DNA from: Syngnathus acus
Lineage: Eukaryota > Chordata > Actinopteri > Syngnathiformes > Syngnathidae
Assembly (NCBI RefSeq): GCF_901709675.1
Contig: NC_051096.1
Span: 4,987,001 to 5,051,000, forward strand
Direction: 5' to 3'
DNA length: 64,000 bases
The translations under genes and the position numbers were made by a program. Shown here one piece after another: positions 10,734 to 25,000 of this stretch (position 1 is the first letter of the stretch; every line of letters begins with the position of its first letter). The notes beneath the pieces are model-generated. The model made no database searches, had not been told where the DNA came from, and was given only the letters and a program-made list of their open reading frames with translations.

Positions 10734-13280
10734 ATGGCCAGAACAGGTATTTGACATCCCATGGTTTTGATCAATTTTAAATATGTCACAGGTTTATATA
10801 TATATAAAAAATAATATTGTCAGGGTGTGGCTGTGGTGTGCCCAGAGGGGATGAAGTTTATGGGAACAACTACACTCGTTTAATGTAATTTAGTATTTAC
10901 CGGTATTTTTAGTGTGTGTTTACATTTAAAGTGTGCATGAGGTTTTATCTCAATTTAATTTCATTCTTGAAAATTGGCACCCCAATAAAAATCAACCCAA
11001 GTTAATGGTAATACGTTTTTTGCTGTATCTAATGTTGTCCTGTACTTTTTAAAATGGTCTTTTTAAAACGGGCATTGTGTAGCACCAGTCTGTGTTGCTA
11101 TCATTAATGATTAATGCGAGCGACATTTCTGCGTGTCTTTGACCTGTCTCGCCTGTCTCCGATCGATACAACAGCGGGACGTTGAACTGGGGACACCGCC
11201 GCCGATGCACCTGATTATTTAAACATGACTTTCTCCGCAGGGGTGTGTTGCGCCAACCTGGAGGAGCCCACGGCTCTGATGAAGATGGGCCTCAGCATGG
11301 TGCTAGTGGGCCACGTCAACTTCCTATTGGGAGCTCTGGTACACGGTGTGGTACTCCGCCACATCAACCTCCACAAGCAAGCTCGTGCCATGGAGTATGC
11401 CATCTCCAATGTGGTGGCTCTCGCATCTGGATTAGTGGTGAGACTACCACTAATTTGTCATTCTTAAATTTACAAATGGATAATTGCAGAAATACCTTTT
11501 TGCTCCTCCGTACTGGTCAGGTCTTAACTTTTTTTATTTTTTGTCACTGCAGGGGATTGTCATAGGAATTCTTGCTATTGTCCTGTCCAAAAACAAGAAA
11601 AGCAGAGTCCTGGTGAGTACTGGCACTCTCTGATTGGTGGAAAAATATGGGAAGTATGTTTACTATTATGACAAGTTCTAGTCCTCAGGTTTCCAGTTCG
11701 TCTGTTTTGTCCAACAACACTAGTGTTGCCTTGACACATTGAGCACAAATGTTGTTTTTCCCAGAACTGTGAACTGCACTAACAAATCAAAAATTTCAAT
11801 AATCATAATACAAAAATAGAAAGAATGCATTTCAAAGTGCTGTGAAAACTTATATGCGTGTGTCAATTACAGACATGGTCCCTCTTCAGCAGCAGCTTAA
11901 TATCGTCTCTCATGGCGTCGGCGTCCGCCATTGGCCTCCTGGTATCCGTGGTGAGGGCAATCATCCACGGCGGGCGGAGCCTGCTGACGCACTGCCGCTT
12001 CCCAGACGCCGTCGACTACTCCAGCGTCACCAACGAGTGTCCTTTTGACCCCACGCGCATCTACGTGAGTGAGTTCCCACCATTAGGATTACTAAGTAAA
12101 AGTAGTTAACTGTTGAGATTTGAATTTCTCACCTTGCAAAACAAACTAACCCGGAAGCATAATAATTATTCCGTGTAATTAATATTCCACAAATATATCA
12201 ATATTATATAGTAATCAATAATATACTGTATTTTCCGGACTATAAGGCGCATCTTCAATGATTGGCCCATTTTAAAACTTTGTTCTTATATAAGGCGCAC
12301 CGGACTATAAGGAGCATCATTAATGCATCATGTCAGATCTTTAATCCAAATCAAATCATTCTCCATTTTATCTTTTTTATTTCAACTTCAGAAGCAACAA
12401 ATGACTTTAGAATCACAAAATAATGATCCATTGTCTTTTTGATTCATGATTCATAGTCTTCAGCGGGCCACTTACGATTGATTTCATGACACAATGCTTC
12501 GGGCCAGTTTAAATTTAGGAATTTGGTCCATATATAAGGCGCACCGGACTATAAGGCGGCTTTTGAGAAAATGTTAGGTTTTTAGGTGCGCCTTATAGTC
12601 GGGAAAATACGGTATATGAATGATAAACAAAGTAGTTCTTAAAACACAACTTAGCTACTTTTCAGACGTGTTCAAATCGACTCTCAGACTTGTGCATGGC
12701 ATCAACAGCCTCACTTAAGTGGATGCGCTCAAGCCTCAGATTGAACCTCACTTTGCGGTCGCTGTCTAACGGGCAGATGCTCCCCTCCTATTAGAGCACC
12801 ACTCTGATCCTTTGGGTGCCTCTCATCGTGACTTGCGTGGTCCAGCTGATCTTTTCCGCCCGCTGCCTTTCCGTGTGCGTCTCCTTTCTGGGTTTGCCCT
12901 GCTGGCCGCACACGAAGCGGCCGAGAGAGGCGCGAGCGGCGATCAAATCCACGAGGCCGCTGGAGGAACTGGCTCAAGAACGTGTCAACGAAGCAAAGCA
13001 ACCCAAAGAATCTCCACCTTCGCTTCCTCCCAAGCGCTACACTGAAGCCCCCAGGAGCTACAGTGAACCCAGAAGATTGGTGTCCCCACCGGTTCGCCAC
13101 CAGCCTCCCCCGTACTACAGAAGCGTCCCCCCAGCAGAGAGGCGGCCTCTTCACCAGCAGCCTCGTCGGGAAAGAGGGGAAAGGTCACGCAGCACAGAGC
13201 AGGGGAGCCAGCAGCGACCTCCAGAACAGCGCCACCTACTCGAGAGAGGTGCCCTGGAACGATCTAGTTTCTGGATTTAG
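10734..13280 (+). CDS. tmem54: Transmembrane protein 54 (TMEM54/KRTCAP3 family)
   Basis: Five coding exons: 10734-10746, 11241-11437, 11553-11612, 11873-12064 and 12795-13280. They join in phase to 315 codons plus TAG. The protein starts MARTGVCCANLEE and has four predicted membrane spans (about 22-43, 58-82, 92-116 and 155-178). The family signatures VLVGHVNFLLGALVHG and CPFDPTRIY are present. A Cys-rich segment after span 4 is followed by a long basic, proline-rich cytoplasmic tail of roughly 120 residues. Human TMEM54 and KRTCAP3 have about 222 and 240 residues, so the tail is extended. The function is poorly known: an integral membrane protein of epithelial tissues. I prefer tmem54 over krtcap3 because the neighbour is hpca, as in human. 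The start rests on a 13-nt exon with a good Kozak context (aagATGG) that fits the phase of exon 2. Confidence 0.85.
12226..12612. mobile_element. MITE-like element copy A (GCGCCTTAT family) in tmem54 intron 4
   Basis: The left end ctgtattttccggactataa and the right end, which reads ccgtattttcccgactataa in reverse complement, form imperfect terminal inverted repeats. The copy is 387 bases long and flanked by TA on both sides (possibly TATA). Internal ataaggcgcaccggactataagg motifs are repeated near both ends. There is no coding capacity. The TA flanks fit a Tc1/mariner-type non-autonomous element, but the superfamily is my inference. Confidence 0.7.
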
Positions 13281-13608
13281 CCAAAAAGTGGACCTTCACA
13301 CTTCAACCTGCATGAATCGGCCACTTCATTAGGCACACCTGCACAATCTAATCAAACCTGAACATTTATATCAACGTTTTTCCATATACTTTTCACGTGC
13401 AGTTGTCCCCAATGTTGTGGTCCAAATGTGTGTCAGTATTAGTGATAATAATAATTTGAGTCGTCATTCCTTTCAGCAATTAAATGACAAAATATATTTT
13501 TTAACTGTCTGGAGTTTAACTTTCAGTTTTGTGCCTGACGTGTTGTACCTCGTGAGGGTGTGACTTCAGCACCATTGTGTGTAGCTGTTTTATTTATTTC
13601 CTTTTCAA

Positions 13609-13614
13609 AATAAA
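13609..13614 (+). promoter_or_regulatory. tmem54: Polyadenylation signal of tmem54
   Basis: AATAAA occurs about 330 bases after the tmem54 stop codon, following an AT-rich 3' untranslated stretch. It is the first canonical hexamer on this strand after the stop that I noticed. Confidence 0.6.
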
Positions 13615-13816
13615 CATTTGAGATATAGAGAGTCATGGTGCATGTGTGTTTGCTGACAGTGACTTGACAGGAAAGACTGGTTGCACACTTGCGCACACGC
13701 CCATCCGCATTTGGAATTATTTGTTAATTTGCGTAATTCTTTTTCAGGAAAATCCCCCAAATTCCCAAACTTATTTGAAAAGAAACCAACAACAACATAA
13801 TAGTTTATATCCTAAT

Positions 13817-13822
13817 TTTATT
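13817..13822 (-). promoter_or_regulatory. hpca: Candidate distal polyadenylation signal of hpca
   Basis: AATAAA on the minus strand, about 2.4 kb downstream of the hpca stop codon and only about 200 bases from the tmem54 signal. If used, the two convergent genes end almost back to back. Nearer variant signals cannot be excluded. Confidence 0.3.
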
Positions 13823-16246
13823 TCGAACCAATAATGACAGAAGAGACCACACGTGCAATTTTGAAACAAATATACCTATATTGGTCATTCAGGTCCAATA
13901 GAACAAATCCCCACATGATTTTTTTTTTTCATGCAACAGAAAAGTTAGGAAGGGTGCATTTGCAGTGCAACGGTTCGATTAGAAGGAAGAAAGAATAGAT
14001 CTGAGACAAAATAGCAAGTTCACGTGAGGAAGCAGTGACAATAGAAAACACTGTTGTTCCTTATCCTACCAGCAAGAGGCAGTGACGCTACAAAAATAAA
14101 TAAAACGAGCTGAATAGGAAACTTTAAAAAAAAAAAATCAGGTCGAGCAAGTGTTTGACTTAGGACAATACAAAAAAAAAAACAATCACACCTGACATGA
14201 GAAAAGCTGGATAGTGAAATGTTTTTTCTTTTTTTTTTTTAAAAGGGCTTTCATGCTTGTAAAATGTATAGTTATAGCAAACACTGTTTTGTTGATAGAA
14301 TGAAAGCGCACTAAAAAGGTGAAAACCTAAAGATATTTCAACCGTTTTGATTGTATTCGCTCTACTGCTGTCAAATAACAAAAAGGAGGAAAAACTGAAA
14401 AAAAAAAAAGGAGTCTTAGGGCGACACTGAGAAAAAAAAGGCTGAATTCATAATATTCTAAGAATACATCAAAAGAAAATGCTGTGTTATCCGAGCCTAG
14501 TTTTAATATTAACGTTGGAATGTTAAGTAGACCCTAAGTTATGGTCTGGGTTAGTTGCGTGTATAAAAGAAGAGTTGCAAGAATAAAGTCATAAAGTTAC
14601 AAGACTAAAAGTTGTCATCGTCAAATACATTTGTACTATTTCAAAAATGAGTTTTGAAGTTACAAATACACAAAAAGTTGCAGTACAAGAACATTTTTTT
14701 CCTCATAAAATTATGACTCTATTCTTGTAATCCTCGATGAATTTTTTTTTTCCAGTGCGGCCTTTATGCTACTTAGACAAATTACCGTCTGCTCTGAATT
14801 TTTACTGCAGAGTGTATTTTCTCCTACATAAGCACTTAAGATTTCAAACCCGGGCTTCTTTGTTCAATTAAAAATGTTTCGTCAACAAATCCAACGGCTC
14901 TAAAAATGTCTGAACATCCCGTAAACACAGCCGCAACTTTGGAATTCACGATAAAATACTGGACTAATCTTGCGACACATATCCCTTCATCGACCTGCCC
15001 GCTAAGCAGACTAATCCAGGAGGCGATTAAAACGTTCCGAGTGATGAGCGAGCCCTTAGTGAGTGACCCGGGAGTCAAAACAAGATTTTTTTTTTCTTTC
15101 TGCTGGGTACAATGCCGAGTTCAAAAAGATACCGCCGTGCATAACATTTTGGGGGATTATTTTCTTTATAGGTTCATGCAGTGCTGATGGGTTACAACTG
15201 TCTTCGTGTGATATTAATAATACTGTTAAATTAACCTCAAGCATTCCATACATATCAACATGCATACACACAATCAAACTTGATACTTAAACACAAAAAG
15301 TGTGCTACTGTTTTTTGTCATCATATCAAATGCATGTATTTCACTTCCAACCTTAACATTGCCGTTTTGTCATTTCTCTCTGTCGCTATCAACAACAACA
15401 TGGTCATATTTAATACGACAACGATAAAAAAATGTACAAACAAATTGACTTGAATGCCTTATGTACAAACCACAAATAAACAAATCAAAATAGCAAAACT
15501 ATGATGACGACAGCCGCAGCCGTGTCTGTTCTTATTCCTCAAATAGTGGTCCCGGATGTTGCTAACCAAAACAGCAGCACATAAGCAGCCTATCAAATCA
15601 ATTTGAGCGTCAAGACTTGCAAAATCCACTCGTATGGTTACTATTTTTTTGTTTTTGCGCATTTGTGAAGTGCATTTCAGTTGTGTTGAACTTTTAATCA
15701 CAATACACTTAATTAAGAATCTGTATAAATAAAGGGCGCTCCCAATAGATATGCAGTTAAATAAATAAATGCCCCTGACCACTAAATGAGGAAATAAAAT
15801 AATATCCTCGTAATAGCATTCAAAATGTACTTAAATTGAAATAAATTAAAAGCAAATAAAATTCCAACCAACATCGCCCATACAAATGACACCATGAGGC
15901 TACGCTACATAATACTTTACCGCCTTTAGCTTCATTTTATGGTACACATTAGACATGATATATATATAGATATATACATGATATACATGTTTGTGCTGGA
16001 TGAGACGCTGCTCATGTTCCAGAGCACGTTTAGGAACATGACCCGCTCTCATCGATAAGTATGTCCTTTGATATTAGCTGACAGATACAAAAATAAACAA
16101 GATGACACGTGATGCGTTCCTTCTTATATTACCTCGCTTTGCAAACACGAACATTTAAATAAAAGATGATATGAGAGAACCATCATGCATTTATCTTCAA
16201 TGACCGTTGTCATAGCAACAGGGGAAGTGTGTGTGTGGGGGGGTGT
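13823..16246 (-). other. AT-rich 3' flank, possible long 3' UTR of hpca
   Basis: There is no coding frame of interest. The stretch is strongly AT-rich with many A or T runs, as long vertebrate 3' untranslated regions often are, and it lies directly downstream of the hpca stop at 16249-16247. A dispersed repeat (15534-15792) sits inside it. Whether the whole stretch is transcribed cannot be told from sequence alone. Confidence 0.4.
15534..15792. repeat. Second copy of the tcctcaaatagtgg inverted-repeat element
   Basis: The left end reads cctcaaatagtggtcccgg and the right end gaccactaaatgaggaa, which are imperfect inverted repeats. Just inside the left end is gttgctaaccaaaacagcag, the reverse complement of the motif found twice in the element at 3.6-4.05 kb. 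There is no coding capacity. Confidence 0.5.
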
Positions 16247-18223
<1,977 letters not shown>

Positions 18224-18944
18224 GTTGACAGCTCGGGCAAAAAGGTTTCGGGGGGCCTTTTTTTTTTTTTTTTGGACTTGACAGTGACTGCAGCACCGCT
18301 CTGGTCGCTTTTAACACCTGTCAATCACACATAGTGAGGTCAGCAACAGTTCAGCTTATGACTTATGAGCTATTCAGCTTTTTGGTAAGACTTCATGAAC
18401 TGCTATTAAGCGCTTGCTTGCCAAATAATGAGCCACCATTGTGTTTGTTTTCCCCTTTTCCAAATCTTCCGCCAATAGGATTGACATTGTTGATTACTTG
18501 CAGGAATTCCGATATTTACTTTTACATAATAAAGCGATACACAAATGGCGTGACTTTGACAATGACTTTTTTGTACTCAAACCAAATTCCACCAAATTAA
18601 ACCTAATCCCCTGGACACAGAATGTTATAAAACACAGCAAACGGCAGCGTCACATTTGCAAAACATTAAATAAATAATCCAGCGGCTTGTTGACGTCACA
18701 CGACTGATCACATTGACGCTGGCCAGTTGTGTTTATGTTGTCAAGTCAGCTGTGCGCTTTCATGTGCGTGCGTTCCTAATCTGCTTGACCCACAAAGCAG
18801 AAATTTTCACAGATGTAACAAAACCTCCATCTTAAAAATCCCTTCACACCGTTATATAATTGTCACTCATCCACAGGCGTGTCTCAAGTGCCGCATTACC
18901 TCAAATAGCTGCTGTCCCTCTAATTAAAATGTGCCCCAATTATT

Positions 18945-19000
18945 TTCGATTGTCCCGATAAGGGTCGCAGGTGAGCTGGAGCATATCCCAGCTGTCACTT
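18945..19000 (+). repeat. Fragment of a common teleost dispersed repeat
   Basis: The stretch gtcccgataagggtcgcagg followed by tgagctggagcatatcccag resembles the end of an abundant teleost repeat with the theme of gggtcgc, gtgagctggagcctatcccagctg. Only a fragment remains. Identification is from memory of the motif, not from a database search. Confidence 0.45.
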
Positions 19001-21984
19001 GGCAAGAACACAAAAAAATCTAATTAATTGCATTAAATTTTGATACACTAAAATAAAGCACCACTCATATTTTTCTTTAATATACACAACAGGTTCACTT
19101 CCATTAACGACAGTCGTGTATCGAGCGTGCCGGGTTGCTGCAGGTCTTAACCCACGCACCTTGAACGCCTCTTCAACTTGCTAATAAAATGATGCAATGT
19201 GCATATTAAGTCACTCACAGAGCGAGGCGTTGGCGTCCAGGCTTGACGTTGATGCTTGTAGGCATTTATCAAAGCACCTCAGGGAGCGAATTGGGCATCG
19301 CTTATGATTTATTGGCTCCTCGACCCCCCCCTCCGGGTCTTACTATATGATTTACTGGTCTTAAACGAAATATAATTATCCTTGGGACTATCTCCTGACC
19401 CTGAACTAATATTGTAGTATTTCCAAGGAACATTTACACAGTCCAAAGGGGTTGGAAGAGTACCAAATGTCTGCTTGTCTTAATTGTAACAAAGACTTTC
19501 CTGCGTTCCTCATTAAAAGTTACCAGTTAAAACACTCAGAGATAACTTTCGACTTAATTGCCTTGCGCAATATAATCATGAATGATGAATGTAAAAAGCA
19601 GATCGATTAGAAGCACTTTGCATTCGGCATTTAGTTATGGCTGCGGCAATGTACTGTTCGATAGCGGGCCTCTAATTGCTCTATTACGTCAACATGGATT
19701 GTGACTTAGTTGTGTTTGTCTCACACGTTTGTCGGTAAGTGCTTTCGATATTGTTTGATTAGCAGACGAGTTAGGAAAAAAAGACAAATATTTTTGTTTG
19801 ATAAGTGGTCACACAGTTTAGCAGCTTGGCTTTTTAGAATCCAACATGGTGGCTTGAGGAGGTGTGACAAAAAGCTTTCAAGCGCTAAATCAAACAGACG
19901 GCTCATTTTTTTTATATTTATGACAAGTTCGCTCCCTCTATCTCATCGAGTTTCTTTCCTCGCCATCCTCAGTCACGCTAATCCCGGAGCCCACTTCCAT
20001 ACTCCCTCTTAATCGTTCATCTCTCCATCCTGAGTCGCAAAGCTCTAATCTGACTCGCCGGTCCAAGTGCTTGCTTACTCCGTCGGTAGTCGTTGCCTCG
20101 TCACAAATTGACCCACAAGACTTGAACATCTGCTCTGTAGGTTTTAAAGCGGGTCAACGACATTTGCACATGGGACTCGAGATGCCTGCCCAGTGGCGGC
20201 GCTAGAGTGGGGGGGGCACGGGGGCACTGAGCCTCCCCTAAAGTAAATTAAGGTTCCTCTGTGTTTTCTCTCCTTATAAATGCAAACTCAAAGTGCATTA
20301 GCGCACAGAGTCACAAAAATGACAATATTACTTATTAACTCCCCTGACTGAGAGGAACTCCAAGCAAGTCGAGTCGTGTCCTCTCACAAGAATGATTTCC
20401 GTGGGCAGCGGTGAAAAATAGCAGATATTAAAGCATATCGACTGGAGGTTGGAGTTTTATTACGCCGCGCATTACTGGATGATGGCCCAGACGTCAGCTC
20501 CGATAGAGCGAGTCGTGGCGGCGGTGAGCAAATTGAGATGGAGGAATCAGGGGGAAGCGAGACGAACGGGAATTTGATGAAGATAAGCGGAATCCGAAGA
20601 TGTTTTTTACCGAGATGTGCTCATAAGAGGAGAAAATATCAGCCACCTGAGACGACAACATCTTTCATCCATATTTTATCCCCCCCACCTTCTCCCCACT
20701 TGCAATTTCATCTCGTTGCTTCTGCTCTATTTTTCATCCTCCTGCCGCGTCGCCTGCGTCACGCTAGAAAAAGGCGATAGCCGGCCATTGTCCGCTTGAT
20801 GATGACTGTAATTACACGCGCCGCATAGCCACTTTGAGCCGCATTGTGCTGTGTAATGGTCGGCGTCTGAGAAGTGATGTCATCAATACTCGGGCACTCC
20901 ACGGCAATAACTCAAAATCGACTGCAACCTCCCTTAAATTTGACTTCACTACTAGCCACATCATTATTTCCCTTACTGAATATTATGACTGAAAATCGTG
21001 TCTAAAAACAGTCGGGTCAAAAGTATTGCATTGATATAAATAATTCAGAAGTTCTCCTTTGTGGTTGTCCACTGTGACCTAAAATGGCGACGGGATGAGA
21101 TCGGAACATGCGGATAGCATGAAAAGAAAAAAGGACATTAATGGCATGGTTAAAAATAAGAATGAGGACTGGTCCTAAGCGTAGAGCACTCTCATCTCTC
21201 CCATAATAAGTCCATCAAAAGGGGGAGGGCTTAATTACCCGCGTACTCACACACCTAAAAGGTCTCGATTCTGCTTTTTTTTCATATTTGATGGTGGGAG
21301 CAGAAAATATAGGCGGCAATTTGATGTGCTGAAAGAAAATAAGGCTTCCAAAGTAGGTAGGAAGTGAAAAATTAAAAGCCCAACTGTCAAATGTATACAA
21401 AATATTCAAGGTCTATCCTCATCCAAACCATAACAAAGGTGTCCATGCTAGACTTCATTCAGAGGACAAAAGGACTCTCAGACCTCCATCTGGGAGAACG
21501 ATGACCTCATTTCAAATTTTCCGTTTCCAGTACAAGTACCGAAGTCTATTATCTGCCCGGAGAGAGTGGTGGCATGCGGCTACACGCAATAAAAAGAGTC
21601 ACCGAAACATTTCTCAATTGACTTCCGTGACAAAGGCTCTCCTGAGTGGGCTCATTTTAGTCGTCACACCTTCATGTTCACTTTTCCAGCATGACACGCT
21701 TCTGAACCATCACTGCACAATGTCTCCTCACGGAGACAGAGATGGATAGATTGAGGGAGGGTGGGACTCAGATGGTGGATGGATAAACAGAATGATGAAT
21801 TGATAGAAAAACAGCGGAGGAGACAGATTGCGGCATGACTGTGGATGGATGGACGCTCGATGCATTGACAGATAATGGAGGAAGGGAGGGACGGAGAAAA
21901 AGACAGATGGCGGCTTGATTAATCGCTAAGTGGGTGGATGGACAGTGGACGGGAGACAAATGGACAGATGAAAGAAAGAGGGAT

Positions 21985-22090
21985 GATGGATGGATGGATG
22001 GATGGATGGATGGATGGATGGATGGATGGATGGATGGATGGATGGATGGATGGATGGATGGATGGATGGATGGATGGATGGATGGATGGA
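21985..22090 (+). repeat. (ATGG)n microsatellite
   Basis: About 26 uninterrupted copies of atgg span 106 bases, with decayed ggat units on the left. The minus-strand translation gives the striking but meaningless peptide (SIHP)n, and the plus strand gives (MDGW)n. These open frames are repeat artefacts. Confidence 0.97.
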
Positions 22091-25000
22091 CAGGTCGACA
22101 CAATGATGCTTCGCTTAAAAAACGTTGACGCTCATTTGCAACCCAAAATAAATTGGATAGGGTCCTAAGACTGACCTGTGAGGGATCCCACATCCGATCA
22201 GATCTGAAACTTGCATCGGTTACAAAATTCCTCCAATCTTCACCATTTGAAACGGCTCCATTTAATCCTAGCCAGGTTTCTCTTCAGTCGGAACGTTAAA
22301 AAACTGCGAGCCGCACGTGCTAACGTAATCGTGACCGCCAGTCCAATATGGCCCCCACACAGCCGCCTCCTCCTCCTACTGCAGAGGCAACAGAGAATGG
22401 AGATTTATTTCCATCCTTAGCTGCAATCGATGCACCGACACACAACACCTGAACATCTTCCCTTTTTTTACTCCCATTAAGCTTCTCTCTCTTCCCCACT
22501 GCACCCCCCTGAAACCTTCTTAAATGTCACCAGTGCTTTTTTTTTTCTGTAGCAGCAGCTTGATCTCGGCTAAATGCTTCTGGGCCTCCCGCTCGCCGCC
22601 GCGTCACGATCATCCCCCTTGGTAGCGCTGTTCTCGATTTTTCTGCCGGCGCCGCAGAGCTCGGCCCACCAGCCTTTGTCCCGGTTACTAAACAACCACG
22701 CGAGGCAGGATGCCAACCTGGCTGCGGTCACTGGAGAAGGCAATCAATCCTTCACCCCTGTGCTGCTGACAAATTAGTGCGCAGGTTTAATGAGATCAAC
22801 TGGCCCACGGCGTGTATTCCCACAACATCGAAGTCTTAAACTCAAGGCCCTTAAATTGGTGCATTGGTTTATATTAAAAGGGAATTAATTTTATCTGTCA
22901 ACCATTTTGTCGATTAGTTGGATTTAAAAACAAAGGTTTTCAATTCTATCTCTATATTCAAAAACAGAAAAATAGTTTCAATTACCAGGCTGTCCTCATC
23001 TAATTTTGTGCTATTTCTATTGTTTAAAGTCAACAATTGGCAGAAAAAAAAATATATATATATGTTTCCAAATAAAAAGGTTTTATTTTGAAATACTTAT
23101 GTCAAACTCAAGTGTTACTTCCTGTTTTTGCACTGGTTTGCCCCACACCTGCAAGTCATTAGCTTTTAGTTTATCCAATGTTTACAGCAGCTTCAGTGCT
23201 TATTTGTCATTTTGATTTATTTTCTTCTTTTTTTATTATTATTATTGTTTTTGGACACCAGCTAGGTAAGCAGTTAACATTGTGTTTTATAAATTGAGTT
23301 AATAGAATGTGCATGCACAAGCTTAACCCAAGCTAGCGTTCTTGCGGCGCTACTGTTTACACAATGCCATGAACTCCTTAGATAATAACTTCATTTAAAT
23401 ATTCATGCTTGTTTTTTTTTTTTGTTTCCCGGTGACATGAGATGAATATTTCATAACCTCGAGACTTGTTGGTGAAAAGAGACATTTTTTGTTTTTAATT
23501 GGCTTAGCAAGTTACATTTTCAGGCCCTGGAGAGTGTCAATATGGAGGAAGATCTGTCAGATTTAAAAAAAGAGGACTGAAATGGCGACAGAATCAAGCA
23601 AAGTGCGTGAGTGAGAGGTTGAGAGGTTCTGGATTTAAATCCATAAATTCTTAATTTCCATGGTCAAGTTTTGAAACTGGAATAACTTGGAAGTCAGCTA
23701 ACCTGACGAAACAGATTGTATGTGGCCATGATGTCATTTTTTTCCATTTGCCGCTTCTCCAAGGCCAGCAGCAGGCAGTCCGGAAAAGAATAAACCCTTC
23801 AGGGGAGATTATGCGAGAAGCTGAAGAAGCCCTCTGCGGTGCATTGTGGGAGATTCTTACTCGTGTTGGAGACGGAGGCAGAGAAAGATCAGAGGAACTC
23901 CTCGCACTTGCTCTCTCACGCTGCCTCCTTCAACACCTTGAAGGCTCGCCTGTGAAGTTGGAGTGTCATCTTTCGGCTGCTTAGCAACTATCCCCCTCCC
24001 GCCTCCCCTTCCACCATGATGCTTCTGAAGATGAAACCATTACACGTGCAATATACAGTACAAAATCTGATATATTGTAGATTGTGATTTTAGTATTTGT
24101 ATGCTTTCAGTGTAGTACCGATCTTTGCCACAACATTCCAGGCAGCACTGAGCTCTACTGATTAATTTTGGAGCGAGAAGAAGAGGTAGAGAAGGCCCAA
24201 AACTAAACTCCAGTCCATAGATTAGAGAAAATATATCCTTGTAAGTATTGTTGTTGTGATTATTTGTGTTTTGGCTTTTTTTTGTCAGATAAATTTAAAG
24301 GTTCAGCTATTTCAACCCCTCCTCTCCACCTCCATTGTTCTCACCGCAGGTGCTCGGCTTGCTTCCCGCCGCGCCACCTCTTCCTCTTGTGAATGCACAA
24401 GCGGCAACGTGGAGACGCCCGGGTAAGGAACAGCTTGCGGCCCTCCGATCGCGCACATCCTGGTTAGCGGCAGCCACGCGTGGAGACGCTCTTTTGTGTT
24501 TACAAGCGACAGCCAGACTGCTGAGGTGTAAAAACAGGTCGGCGTTGTGAGACTGCGGCTACAAATGATTTCTAATATCTTAATTTTTGTTTTTAAATGT
24601 CAGAGGGCCCACGCGATGAGGAAAACAATTTATGTGGTGTTACTACTCTTATCGTGCGTGGTATGCACAAGATGACTAAATCCACCACCAATTATTATTA
24701 TTAAAAAAATTGAAAAGGTTTCCAAACATCAGTTGCTAGGCAGATTTGAAAAAAAAAATCTTGAAACACCCCACACCACAGGATAATCAGTCAGGATAAT
24801 CTTGCAGATGCATCCCCCAATTCTGCCAATGGAGGCTTTGATTGTAAGAGAGGATAAATACTCTGAATTTTCCCCCATTGCGCCGATCTAATGACTGTCT
24901 CCAAAATTACAGAAGAGTAGCTCATTTATCAGCCCGAGCCGCCGCCGAAGAACGCCTCTTGCTCACAGAGCCATCAAGAGAAGAAAAGGTTGCGTTACGA

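Noticed and set aside
11225-11240. ATG at 11225 as tmem54 start
   Set aside because: The ttctccgcag just before the conserved GVCC looks like an intron end, and an upstream 13-nt exon fits phase and Kozak context better. It is not fully excluded.
10734-13280. Naming the four-pass gene krtcap3
   Set aside because: The sequence is close to both TMEM54 and KRTCAP3. The hpca neighbour and the LFSSS/IVLS segments favour tmem54.
21768-22193. Open frame with repeated SIHP residues (and MDGW on the other strand)
   Set aside because: It is produced by the ATGG microsatellite; there are no coding features outside the repeat.
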